In this document: piece by piece, positions 16,537 to 24,467 of the stretch
Layout of the letters: every line of letters begins with the position of its first letter
Position numbering within the stretch: the stretch's first letter is position 1
Assembly (NCBI RefSeq): GCF_900107455.1
Contig: NZ_FNQB01000002.1
Coordinates: 868,001-932,000 of the forward strand
Direction of reading: 5' to 3'
Length of the DNA: 64,000 nt
Origin: Asanoa ishikariensis
GTDB taxonomy: Bacteria; Actinomycetota; Actinomycetes; Mycobacteriales; Micromonosporaceae
The notes under the pieces: model-generated
What the model was told of the DNA's origin: nothing
The model's input: only the letters and a program-made list of their open reading frames with translations
Database searches by the model: none
Program-made: the position numbers and the translations under genes

Positions 16537-19500
16537 TCGCTCTGGTGACCTTGATGCTCACGGCCCGCCGGGCGCAGGCGGCGCTGGTGGTGCTGCTCAG
16601 CGCGTTGGCCACGGCAGCGGCCGTGGCCGGCCCCGTCTACACGGCCGCGGTCGACCGGGCCTCGGCGGTCGCCGAGGTGGCCAACACCCCGCCGGCCGAG
16701 CGCACGGTGTCGATCCAGGCCGGGATCGACAGCACCCAGCGGGACCGGTTCGACGCGGTGGCCAACGACCTGGCCGAGCTGCCCCGGTTCGACACCGTGC
16801 TGACCGCGGTGGTGCCGGTGCTCGGCCTCGACAGCGAGCCGGGCGAGATCGCCTGGATGACGTTCCGTGACGGCCTCTGTGACCACGTGCGGATCGTCGC
16901 CGGGCGCTGCCTGATGGCGGCCGGTGAGGTCGTGGTCGGCGAGGCCACGGCCCACCGACTGGGCCTGACGCCCGGCCGGTCGGCCATGTTGAGCTGGGCC
17001 CGCTACGACAACATCAGCCGGACCTGGGTGATCGCCGGCCGGCCGGCCCCGACCACCGTCGTCGGCGTCTACCAGCCCGTCGACCGGGCCGAGCCGTACT
17101 GGGGGCGCAGCGGGTATTTCGCACCGACCGCGCCGGACACCACCGCGGAGCCGCTGTTCGCCGGGCGGCCGACGGTCGACGGGCTCGAGCACGACTCCGA
17201 CAACCGCACTGTCGAGGCGATCCCCGGTCCGGGCGCGTTCGACGCCGACCACCTGCCGGAGCTGTCCGCCGCGCTCGACGAGCTGAGCGAGGACCTGGGC
17301 TCCAACGACGAGACGGCCCGCTTCGCTTCGCTCATCGACGAACTGCCCAACCTCTTCGAGCGCGTACGCCGTTCCGACCAGCTCACCCGCGAGCTGGTGC
17401 CGTTGGCCGGGCTGCCGCTGATCGGCCTGTGCTGGCTGGTCATCTTCGTCGCGGTGGCCGGCGCGACCGCCGCCCGCCGGCACGAGCAGGCGCTGATCGC
17501 GCTGCGCGGCGCGCCCAGGGTCGGCCGGTTCTGGCTCGCCGCCGGGGAGAGCGTGATCGCGATCGCGGTCGGTGCTCCGCTCGGCTACCTGGCCGGGACC
17601 CTGGCCACCCGGGCGGTCGCCAACGCCCGATTCGGCCCGATCCCCGTCTTCGACCTCACGCCGGCGCCGGGCGCGGTGTCCGCAGCCCTGATCGCGGTCG
17701 CCGGAGCGGTGCTGGTCGGGCTGCTCGCGCTCCGCCGTGACCTGGCCAGCCCGGTGGTCGACCTGCTGCGTCGGGTGCCGCCGCGGGGCGCCGCGTGGCG
17801 GACGATCGCGATCGACGCCGCCGCGGTCGTGCTCGCCGTGCTGGCCGCCGTGCAGCTTCGCGCGTTCGACGGGCAACTGCTCGGGCTCGGCCTGCTGGTG
17901 CCGGGGCTGATCGGCCTGGCGATCGCGGTGCTCACCGGCCGGCTGCTGGTGCCGCTCGCCGCCCGGCTCGGCCGCCGCGCGGTCCAGCGCGGCCGGCTCG
18001 GGCTCGCCCTCGGTGCCCTCCAGGTCGCCCGCCGGCCCGGCAGCCAGCGCCTGTTCGTGCTGCTGGCGGTCGCGGTCGCCGTGCTCGGCTTCGCCACCAC
18101 CGCGGTCGACGTGGCCGACCAGGCGCGTGCCGACCGGGCCGCGGTGCAGACTGGCGCCATCCGCACGCTGACCGTGCCACCGACCGACTCGGGCACGCTG
18201 CGGGCCGCGGTGCGGGCGGTCGACCCGGACGGCCGGTTCGCGATGGCGGTCGGCACCCGGCAGGTGGTCGACGGGCCGCCGGTGCTCTTCGTCGACACCG
18301 CCGCCCTGCCTGACGTGGCGATCTGGCGGCCGGAGTACGGCGACCGCTCGCCCGCCGAGGTAGCCGACGAGTTGCGCCCACCGGCAGACGAACCGATCGT
18401 GGTCAAGGGCTCGGAGCTCGCTCTGACCGTGGACTATGCCGCGCCGGCGACGGTTGGCTCGGCACCACCGGCGACCCGCACGGAACTGCGGCTGACCGCG
18501 TTGCTGCGCCCACTGACCGGCGGCGCGCCGGTGCGCGCCGGCAGCGCCGAGATCGAGCCCGGCCGGCACACCTGGGAGCTGGCCAGCCAGGCCTGTGTCG
18601 ACGGCTGCCGGCTGGCCGGGATCGAAGCGGTCTACGAGGCGGCCGGCGGTGAGGCGGCCGAGCTGTCGATCGTCTCCTTGGCCGCGCGCGCCGACCGGTC
18701 CCAGCCGTTCACCGACGTGGTGCCGGCTTTCACGACCGACAAGTGGCGGGCCGGCGACGACGCCAAGGTGACCGCGGAGGACGGTGGCGTGCACGTGGTC
18801 GTGCCCGGTGCGGTCATTCAGCCTCGGCCGACCGTGCTGCTGCCGGCCGGCACACCCGCCGACGTACCGGTGCTCAGCGGCGGCCCACCGCCCAAGTCCG
18901 GTGAGGCCGAGGGCGTCGACGGCAACGTGGTGGCGATCCGGCCGGTCGCGCAGGGTCGCGCACTGCCCCGGATCGGCACGGGCCTGCTGATGGACCTCGG
19001 GTACGCCGAGCGCCTCGCGACCGGCAACACCGACCTGGCCACCGCCGAGGTCTGGCTCGGGTCGGCGGCTCCGCCCGACATCGAGCAGCGGTTGGCCGAG
19101 CGGGGACTAGTGGTGATCGGCCGGGACTCGATGACGGCGGCCGCCGACCGGCTCGACGGGCGTGGCCCGGCGCTCGCGGTCTGGTTCCACCTGCTGGCCG
19201 GCGGGGTCGCGGTGCTGCTCGCCGCGTGCGGCATGTGGCTGATGGCGGCCGTCGACCGCCGGCGGGTCCTCGACGACATGGTCGCCCTGCGACGGCAGGG
19301 ACTCGCGGCGCGTACCGGCGGAAGCTGGGTGCTCTGGGCCTATCTGCCGGTCGCCGTCGCGGCCGTGGTCACCGGTTTGGTGGCGGCCGTCATCGCCTGG
19401 GCGGTCGTCGGCCGGTATGTCCCGTATTTCGTCGATGATGACTTCGCGCTCGCGGCGCCGACCTGGCCCGGGCCCATCGCGATCGCCCTGCCGGCGGTAG

Positions 19501-19565
19501 CAGCGGCCCTGCTATTCACCACGGTGGCGGTCGGTCTGCGTCGCGCGCTGCGCGTGCGAGACTAG
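16533..19565 (+). CDS. Giant FtsX/MacB-like ABC transporter permease (module 2, second)
   Basis: A 1010-residue third paralogue with the same layout: an N-terminal helix at about residues 15-35, extracellular domain, helices around 290-400 and 425-480, a further helix near 505-525, a second extracellular domain, and C-terminal helices around 885-1005. Cysteines match the family as LCDHVRIVAGRC and CVDGCRLAGIE. The GTG start sits in a GTGA overlap with the preceding permease, so the pair is co-translated and probably heterodimerises. The stop TAG at 19563-19565 lies six bases before the thioredoxin-like gene. No substrate can be proposed from sequence alone. Confidence 0.87.
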   Translation: MIALVTLMLTARRAQAALVVLLSALATAAAVAGPVYTAAVDRASAVAEVANTPPAERTVSIQAGIDSTQRDRFDAVANDLAELPRFDTVLTAVVPVLGLDSEPGEIAWMTFRDGLCDHVRIVAGRCLMAAGEVVVGEATAHRLGLTPGRSAMLSWARYDNISRTWVIAGRPAPTTVVGVYQPVDRAEPYWGRSGYFAPTAPDTTAEPLFAGRPTVDGLEHDSDNRTVEAIPGPGAFDADHLPELSAALDELSEDLGSNDETARFASLIDELPNLFERVRRSDQLTRELVPLAGLPLIGLCWLVIFVAVAGATAARRHEQALIALRGAPRVGRFWLAAGESVIAIAVGAPLGYLAGTLATRAVANARFGPIPVFDLTPAPGAVSAALIAVAGAVLVGLLALRRDLASPVVDLLRRVPPRGAAWRTIAIDAAAVVLAVLAAVQLRAFDGQLLGLGLLVPGLIGLAIAVLTGRLLVPLAARLGRRAVQRGRLGLALGALQVARRPGSQRLFVLLAVAVAVLGFATTAVDVADQARADRAAVQTGAIRTLTVPPTDSGTLRAAVRAVDPDGRFAMAVGTRQVVDGPPVLFVDTAALPDVAIWRPEYGDRSPAEVADELRPPADEPIVVKGSELALTVDYAAPATVGSAPPATRTELRLTALLRPLTGGAPVRAGSAEIEPGRHTWELASQACVDGCRLAGIEAVYEAAGGEAAELSIVSLAARADRSQPFTDVVPAFTTDKWRAGDDAKVTAEDGGVHVVVPGAVIQPRPTVLLPAGTPADVPVLSGGPPPKSGEAEGVDGNVVAIRPVAQGRALPRIGTGLLMDLGYAERLATGNTDLATAEVWLGSAAPPDIEQRLAERGLVVIGRDSMTAAADRLDGRGPALAVWFHLLAGGVAVLLAACGMWLMAAVDRRRVLDDMVALRRQGLAARTGGSWVLWAYLPVAVAAVVTGLVAAVIAWAVVGRYVPYFVDDDFALAAPTWPGPIAIALPAVAAALLFTTVAVGLRRALRVRD

Positions 19566-19571
19566 GGAACC

Positions 19572-20504
19572 ATGAGCGAACCACGGACCTCTCCGTCGAT
19601 CTTCACCCGCGGTGCGGTCGATCTCGGCGCACTGCGGCCGTCCGGATCACCGTCCCCGGCGGCCGGTGCTGGTGCGGGCGGGCCGGCCGGACCACCGGCC
19701 GAGCAACCCGCGTTCTCACCCTCCGGCGGCGGCAACGCGGCCGTGATCGAGGTGACCGAGGCGACCTTCCAGACCGAGGTCCTCGAACGTTCCATGACGA
19801 CACCCGTGGTGATCGACTTCTGGGCCGAGTGGTGTGAGCCCTGCAAGCAGCTCTCCCCGGTGCTGGAGAAGCTCGCGATCGAGGGCGCCGGCGCCTGGAT
19901 CCTGGCCAAGATCGACGTTGACGCCAACCAGCGGCTCGCGCAGATGTTCCGGGTGCAGGGCATCCCGATGGTCTTCGCCGTGGTCGGTGGCCAGCCCGTC
20001 GACGCGTTCTCCGGCGTCGTGCCCGAGGCGCAGCTCCGCCAGTGGATCGGCGCGGTGCTCAAGGCCGGCGGCGTCGAGGTCGAGGCACCGGCCGACCCGC
20101 GGCTCGAGTCCGCCGACGACGCGCTGATGGTCGGCGACCTCGACGCGGCCGAGGCGGCCTACAAGAAGATCCTGTTCGAGGCGCCGGCCGACGCGGCCGC
20201 CGAGGCCGGGCTCGCCCAGGTCGGCCTGTTCCGGCGGGTGCAGGGCGTCGACGCGGCGGCAGCGCTGACCGCGGCGTCCGCGGCCCCCGACGACCTCGAG
20301 GCCCAGATGCTCGCGGCCGACGTCGAGGTGCTCGGCGGCGAGGCCGAGCGTGCCTACAAGAGACTGGTCGACCTGGTCCGGCGCAGCGTCGGCGACGACA
20401 AGGAGACAGTCCGCAAGCATCTGGTGACGTTGTTCACGATCGCCGGACCCGACGACCCGGCGGTCTCCGCGGCCCGCCGGGCCCTGGCAAGCGCGCTGTT
20501 CTGA
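19572..20504 (+). CDS. Thioredoxin-TPR protein, YbbN/CnoX-like co-chaperone
   Basis: A 310-residue cytoplasmic protein. After a Gly/Ala/Pro-rich linker (to about residue 55) comes a thioredoxin fold with the active-site motif WCEPCK (Cys88, Cys91) and the cis-proline segment QGIPMVFAV. The C-terminal half (about 170-310) is alpha-helical with TPR-like repeats, as in YbbN/CnoX. Those proteins hold unfolding clients and protect cysteines during oxidative stress. Here the CxxC is intact, so redox activity is possible, unlike in E. coli YbbN, which lacks it. The ATG at 19572 follows the permease stop by six bases. The GTG of the arginase-like gene follows this stop by four bases, so the two are probably cotranscribed. 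Confidence 0.88.
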   Translation: MSEPRTSPSIFTRGAVDLGALRPSGSPSPAAGAGAGGPAGPPAEQPAFSPSGGGNAAVIEVTEATFQTEVLERSMTTPVVIDFWAEWCEPCKQLSPVLEKLAIEGAGAWILAKIDVDANQRLAQMFRVQGIPMVFAVVGGQPVDAFSGVVPEAQLRQWIGAVLKAGGVEVEAPADPRLESADDALMVGDLDAAEAAYKKILFEAPADAAAEAGLAQVGLFRRVQGVDAAAALTAASAAPDDLEAQMLAADVEVLGGEAERAYKRLVDLVRRSVGDDKETVRKHLVTLFTIAGPDDPAVSAARRALASALF

Positions 20505-20508
20505 GCCG

Positions 20509-22323
20509 GTGAGCGCCGTGCGCCGGATCGCACTCCTGGACGCGCCGTCGAACCTGGGCCTACGACCGCCCACGCCGACGTCAACTCCTGGCTGCGCCAA
20601 GGCGCCCGGCGCTCTCCGCGACCACGGCCTGCTGGGCCGGCTGGTCGCCCGCGACGCGGGCTGCCTGACCCCACCGAGGTACGACCCGGGCGACTGGCGA
20701 CCCGGCGACGGGGTCTGCCACGCCGACGCGATCGCCGCGTACTCGGTGGCCTTGGCCGGTCGCATCGGCGCGATCATCGACGCCGACGAGTTCCCGGTGG
20801 TCCTCGGCGGCGACTGCTCCATCCTGCTCGGCTCGGCCCTGGCCATGCACCGCCTCGGCGAGGCGGTCGGCGGCCGGATCGGCCTCGTCTTCGTGGACGG
20901 GCACTCCGACTTCCGGCACCCCGGCAACGCCTCCTATGTCGGCGCGGCGGCCGGCGAGGACCTGGCCCTGGCGACCGGTCGCGGCCAGGCCGAGCTGGCC
21001 GCCATCGAAGGCCGAAGACCCTACTTCCGCGACATCGACGTGGTGGTGCTGGGCATCCGCGCCCAGGACGAGTACCGGCTGGACCTCCAGGCCGCCGGCA
21101 TCCTGACCCGCCCGGTGCCGGCCCTGCGCGCCGAGGGCGCGGCACGCTCCGCGCAGTGGGCACGCGACCAACTCGCCGACTGCGCGGGCTACTGGGTGCA
21201 CGTCGACGTCGACGTCCTGGACCCGGCCGTGATGCCCGCGGTCGACGCGCCCGATCCGGGTGGGATCGCCTTCACCGAGCTCGAGCTGCTGATCGCCGGC
21301 CTGGTCGACACCCCGCACTGCCTGGGCATCGAGCTCACCGTCTTCGACCCGGACTACGACCCGGACGGCGCGTACGCGGCCGAGATCGTGAGCTCCCTTG
21401 TCGCCGGTCTGGCTCCGATCCGCGCGGCCGCCTCCGCTTCGACCAGGTCACCGCTGGCCTTCACCCAACGCCGCCGCCCGGCGCCCGACGCTGACCGGTT
21501 CCGCCCGCCGCTGACGGCCGTCGAACCCGACCCGGAGCCGGCTGCGGTGGCCGTCCTCGCCCCGGTCGTCGAGCCGCCGGCCCCGTCGGAGCCGGAGCCG
21601 GAGCCGGTGGAAGAGCCTGAAGAGGTGGTGGCGCCGGCCGCCGAGGAGGAGAGCCCGTCTCCCGAGCGGAAGAAGCCCACGATCGGGCGCCAACGCCGGT
21701 CCGCCTTCGACGTGATCCCCGGCGACGCCGGCAAGCGCCGTTCGGCGGCCGACATCCTGGCCGCGCCGCTCGGCGGCGACTCGACCGGTCCGGGCCGCCT
21801 ACGCCGCACCACCGACGGCGAGGCCGTCCGGTCCGGCGGCCTGCGGCGCGCTACCGACGGCGATGCCGCCACTGACGTCCGTCCGGGCGGCCTGCGGCGC
21901 GCTACCGACGGCGAGGCCGTTCGGTCCGGCGGCCTGGGGCGCGCTACCGACGGCGATGCCGCCGCTGACGTCCGTCCGGGTGGCCTGGGGCGCGCTACCG
22001 ACGGCGAGGCCGCCACTGATGTCAGGCCGGGCGGCCTGCGGCGCGCTGCCGACGGTGAGGCCGCCGCTGACGTCCGTCCGGGTGGCCTGCGCCGCAGGCC
22101 CGCGGCGGACGGCGATGCCGTGCCCACCGATGTGCGGCCGGGCGGCCTGCGCCGTAAGGATTCGCCGGCCGACGCCGACGCCGACGCCGTCACGACCGAC
22201 GCGCGGCCGGGCGGGCTTCGCCGGAAGACGTCACCCGATGACGGGGACGCGGTCGCGCTGGACGTCCGGCCGGGTGGCCTGCGCCCCGATACCGACGAGC
22301 CGCCGGCCGCGGACGAGGGCTAG
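20509..22323 (+). CDS. Arginase-fold protein fused to a long acidic/repetitive tail
   Basis: 604 residues. Residues 1-315 form a ureohydrolase (arginase/agmatinase) domain: Asp130, His132 and Asp134 in VDGHSDFRHP, Asp233 and Asp235 in VDVDVLDPAVMP, and Glu275 in GIELTVFD. The first metal-ligand motif reads GGDCS, with Cys103 where arginases have His; from memory, DcsB of the D-cycloserine pathway has a similar change. Residues 320-425 are Pro/Glu-rich and probably disordered. Residues 428-604 hold about ten degenerate units of the form RPGGLRRATDGEA(A)DV. I know of no ureohydrolase with such a tail. The substrate (arginine, agmatine or another guanidino compound) is unknown. The start is GTG at 20509, four bases after the thioredoxin-like gene. 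Confidence 0.8.
   Translation: MSAVRRIALLDAPSNLGLRPPTPTSTPGCAKAPGALRDHGLLGRLVARDAGCLTPPRYDPGDWRPGDGVCHADAIAAYSVALAGRIGAIIDADEFPVVLGGDCSILLGSALAMHRLGEAVGGRIGLVFVDGHSDFRHPGNASYVGAAAGEDLALATGRGQAELAAIEGRRPYFRDIDVVVLGIRAQDEYRLDLQAAGILTRPVPALRAEGAARSAQWARDQLADCAGYWVHVDVDVLDPAVMPAVDAPDPGGIAFTELELLIAGLVDTPHCLGIELTVFDPDYDPDGAYAAEIVSSLVAGLAPIRAAASASTRSPLAFTQRRRPAPDADRFRPPLTAVEPDPEPAAVAVLAPVVEPPAPSEPEPEPVEEPEEVVAPAAEEESPSPERKKPTIGRQRRSAFDVIPGDAGKRRSAADILAAPLGGDSTGPGRLRRTTDGEAVRSGGLRRATDGDAATDVRPGGLRRATDGEAVRSGGLGRATDGDAAADVRPGGLGRATDGEAATDVRPGGLRRAADGEAAADVRPGGLRRRPAADGDAVPTDVRPGGLRRKDSPADADADAVTTDARPGGLRRKTSPDDGDAVALDVRPGGLRPDTDEPPAADEG
21790..22305 (+). repeat. Degenerate tandem repeats encoding the arginase-fusion tail
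   Basis: About ten in-frame units begin with RPGGLRR or RSGGL(R/G)R and continue with (A/T)TDG(E/D)A. Spacing is 14 or 17 residues in the first six units and then 20-23 residues. The nucleotide core GGCCTGCGGCGCGCTACCGA recurs almost exactly in the early units, showing recent expansion by slippage or recombination. All spacings are multiples of three. The units are translated and vary in length, so this is a protein repeat and not a CRISPR array. Confidence 0.9.
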
Positions 22324-22336
22324 GCGTCGGCCCTCG

Positions 22337-22363
22337 CTTCCTGCCGATGATCATCGGAGGAAG
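22337..22363. terminator. Bidirectional hairpin between convergent genes
   Basis: CTTCCTG-CCGATGA pairs with TCATCGG-AGGAAG, a nearly perfect stem with one bulged G. It sits in the 45-bp gap between the arginase-like gene and the convergent penicillin-binding protein gene. Position and symmetry suggest a two-way terminator, although the downstream T run is poor. Confidence 0.6.
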
Positions 22364-22368
22364 ACTCG

Positions 22369-24297
22369 TCAGTGCAGGGCGCGGATGAAGCGTTCCGCGG
22401 CCGGGACCGCCGTCGTGCCGCTGCCGCCGCCGTTCTCGACGAAGACCGCGAACGCGATGTCGCCCTGCCAGCCCACGAACCAGGCGTGCGTGTGCTCCGG
22501 GTTGTCGTCGAACTCCGCCGTGCCTGTCTTGCCGGACACCGCGCCGCCCGGCACGTCCTTGAGGGCCGTCGCCGTCCCCGACGTGACCACCTGCCGCATC
22601 ATCGACTTCAGTGGTCCGAGCGCGTCGGCCTTCAACGCAGAACCGTCGCCGGCACCCGGCCGGTCCGACAGGACCTTCGGCGTCACCGCCGCGCCCTTCG
22701 CCACCGACGCCGTCGCGGATGCCATCGACAACGGCGACACCAGCGTCGTGCCCTGGCCGAAGGCCGCCGCCGCCCGCTCCGCCGCCGAGCCGCCGGTCGA
22801 CACCTTGCCGCTGAACGCGTCGACGCCCAGGTCCCACTTGGCCTCCAGGCCGAGCGCCCGGCCGGCCGCCGCCAGGCCGTCGTCGCCGAGGGAGGGCGCG
22901 AGAGACGCGAACGCCGTGTTGCACGACTTGGCGAAGTCGACCTGGAACGGCACCTTGCCGAGGGCGAAGTTCTCCGAGTTCTTGAACGACCGGCCGTCGA
23001 CGGTGAAGGTCTTCGGGCAGTCGACCGCCGTCGACGCGGTGACCTTGCCGCTCTCCAGCAGGCCGTAGCCGCTGACCACCTTGAACGTCGAGCCCGGCGG
23101 GACTTGCGCGGTGAACGCCAGGTTCTCGCCGCTGCCGCCGTCGGGGCCGTTGGCGGCCGCGAGCACCGCGCCGTCGCTGACCCGCACGGCCACGAGCGCG
23201 GACCGCTGCTTGAGGCCCGCCAGGGCGGTGTCGGCGGCGTTCTGCACCGAGACGTCGAGCGTGGTCTTCACCGGCGTGCCGGGCTTGGCCTCCGACCGCC
23301 ACAGCTCCTCGCCGTCGGTGACCTCGCCGTCCGGGCCCTTGTTCGCGATCACGACGGAGACGCCGGGCGTACCCCGTAGCTGCTTGTCGAGCGCACCCTG
23401 GAGGCCGCCGTGGCCGACCAGGTCACCCGCGGCGACCTCGTCCGGCCGTTTGTCGATGTCTTCCTTGAGCGCCGGGTCGGCCGAGCCGAGCAGCGCGCGG
23501 GCGAACGCCCTGGTCGGGGCCAGGTCGCGCTTCTCCTCGCGGAACCGGGTGCCCTCCAAAGGCTGGATCTTGGATCGGATCTGCAGGTACGCGTCCCGGC
23601 GCAGCGACACGACCTCGAGGAACTGCTCCGGATCCTCCGCCGAGGTGATCCGCTTAGGCAGGTCCGACACGTCGATCTTGGGCAGTGCGGGCCGCACCGA
23701 CTTGAACGCCGAGTCCAACGCCCGGGCGATGCCCGCGGGGTCGTCGACGCCAGCCGGCTCGACGCCGACCACGACCACGTCGCGGGGCTCGACGATCGGC
23801 TTGCCGGCGCCGTCCAGGATGCCGGCCCGTTCCGGTCGTTGGCGCCGCAGCGCGAGCTGGTCGCCGCTCTTGAGCTTGGCGTTGAGGATCGCCGGCTCCC
23901 AGATCACCGACCAGACGTCGTCGTTGCCCTGGATCAGCCGGACCGTGGACGGATAGGTCCAGTGCGTGCCGCCCGGCAGCGTCCAGTCGAGGGTGATGGC
24001 CGCGGTCGCGCTGCCCTCGACCTCCTTCGGGTCGCCGTCCCGGCGTACCGCCGGCGGGGTCTTGAAAAGCTCCCCGGACAGCTCCTTGAGCGCCGTCGTG
24101 ACCTCGGTGGCGGCGACCTTGGAACCGGTCGGCTCGACGAACGCGATCTGGCTGAGGTCGCCGGACTTCCACGCGGACAGGAACCCGTCGACGGCGTCGT
24201 CGGGACCAGGGTCGCTGGAACATCCGGCCAGGCCGGCCGCGACGAGCGCCAGCCCGGCCAGCAGCGCAGTGGGACGTCTTGTCATCGACCGACGCAT
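22369..24297 (-). CDS. Penicillin-binding lipoprotein, MecA/PbpLipo-like transpeptidase
   Basis: A 642-residue class B penicillin-binding protein. The signal peptide ends in a lipobox (AGLAGC, Cys26), so it is predicted to be lipid-anchored outside the membrane. A MecA-type NTF2-like domain (about 30-150) and a dimerisation domain precede the transpeptidase. Catalytic motifs are STFK (Ser403), SCN (458-460) and KTG (590-592), all intact. It crosslinks peptidoglycan, and this architecture is associated with low beta-lactam affinity. The closest described relative I recall is mycobacterial PbpLipo (Rv2864c). ATG 24297 is chosen because AAGGA lies about 9 bases upstream; an internal ATG at 24285 is the alternative. 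Divergent from the glutamate dehydrogenase gene across 170 bp. Confidence 0.93.
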   Translation of the reverse strand: MRRSMTRRPTALLAGLALVAAGLAGCSSDPGPDDAVDGFLSAWKSGDLSQIAFVEPTGSKVAATEVTTALKELSGELFKTPPAVRRDGDPKEVEGSATAAITLDWTLPGGTHWTYPSTVRLIQGNDDVWSVIWEPAILNAKLKSGDQLALRRQRPERAGILDGAGKPIVEPRDVVVVGVEPAGVDDPAGIARALDSAFKSVRPALPKIDVSDLPKRITSAEDPEQFLEVVSLRRDAYLQIRSKIQPLEGTRFREEKRDLAPTRAFARALLGSADPALKEDIDKRPDEVAAGDLVGHGGLQGALDKQLRGTPGVSVVIANKGPDGEVTDGEELWRSEAKPGTPVKTTLDVSVQNAADTALAGLKQRSALVAVRVSDGAVLAAANGPDGGSGENLAFTAQVPPGSTFKVVSGYGLLESGKVTASTAVDCPKTFTVDGRSFKNSENFALGKVPFQVDFAKSCNTAFASLAPSLGDDGLAAAGRALGLEAKWDLGVDAFSGKVSTGGSAAERAAAAFGQGTTLVSPLSMASATASVAKGAAVTPKVLSDRPGAGDGSALKADALGPLKSMMRQVVTSGTATALKDVPGGAVSGKTGTAEFDDNPEHTHAWFVGWQGDIAFAVFVENGGGSGTTAVPAAERFIRALH

Positions 24298-24467
24298 GGC
24301 AACAATCCTTCCCCCGGAAACATCAGGGACCCTAGTACGCGACGCAAAACGGGTATGAGCACCAGTACTCAGGAAGGCCCGATCCGACGCGGAACCTTTA
24401 CCGGGACCGCCGTACGCTGACGGGATTGGGCCCCACAACGTGGTGGGTTTCGAGGGGAGTGGCACCG

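Noticed and set aside
21790-22305. CRISPR array at the repeat region of the arginase-fusion gene
   Set aside because: Units are degenerate, in frame and translated, have no unique spacers of constant length, and no cas genes are present.
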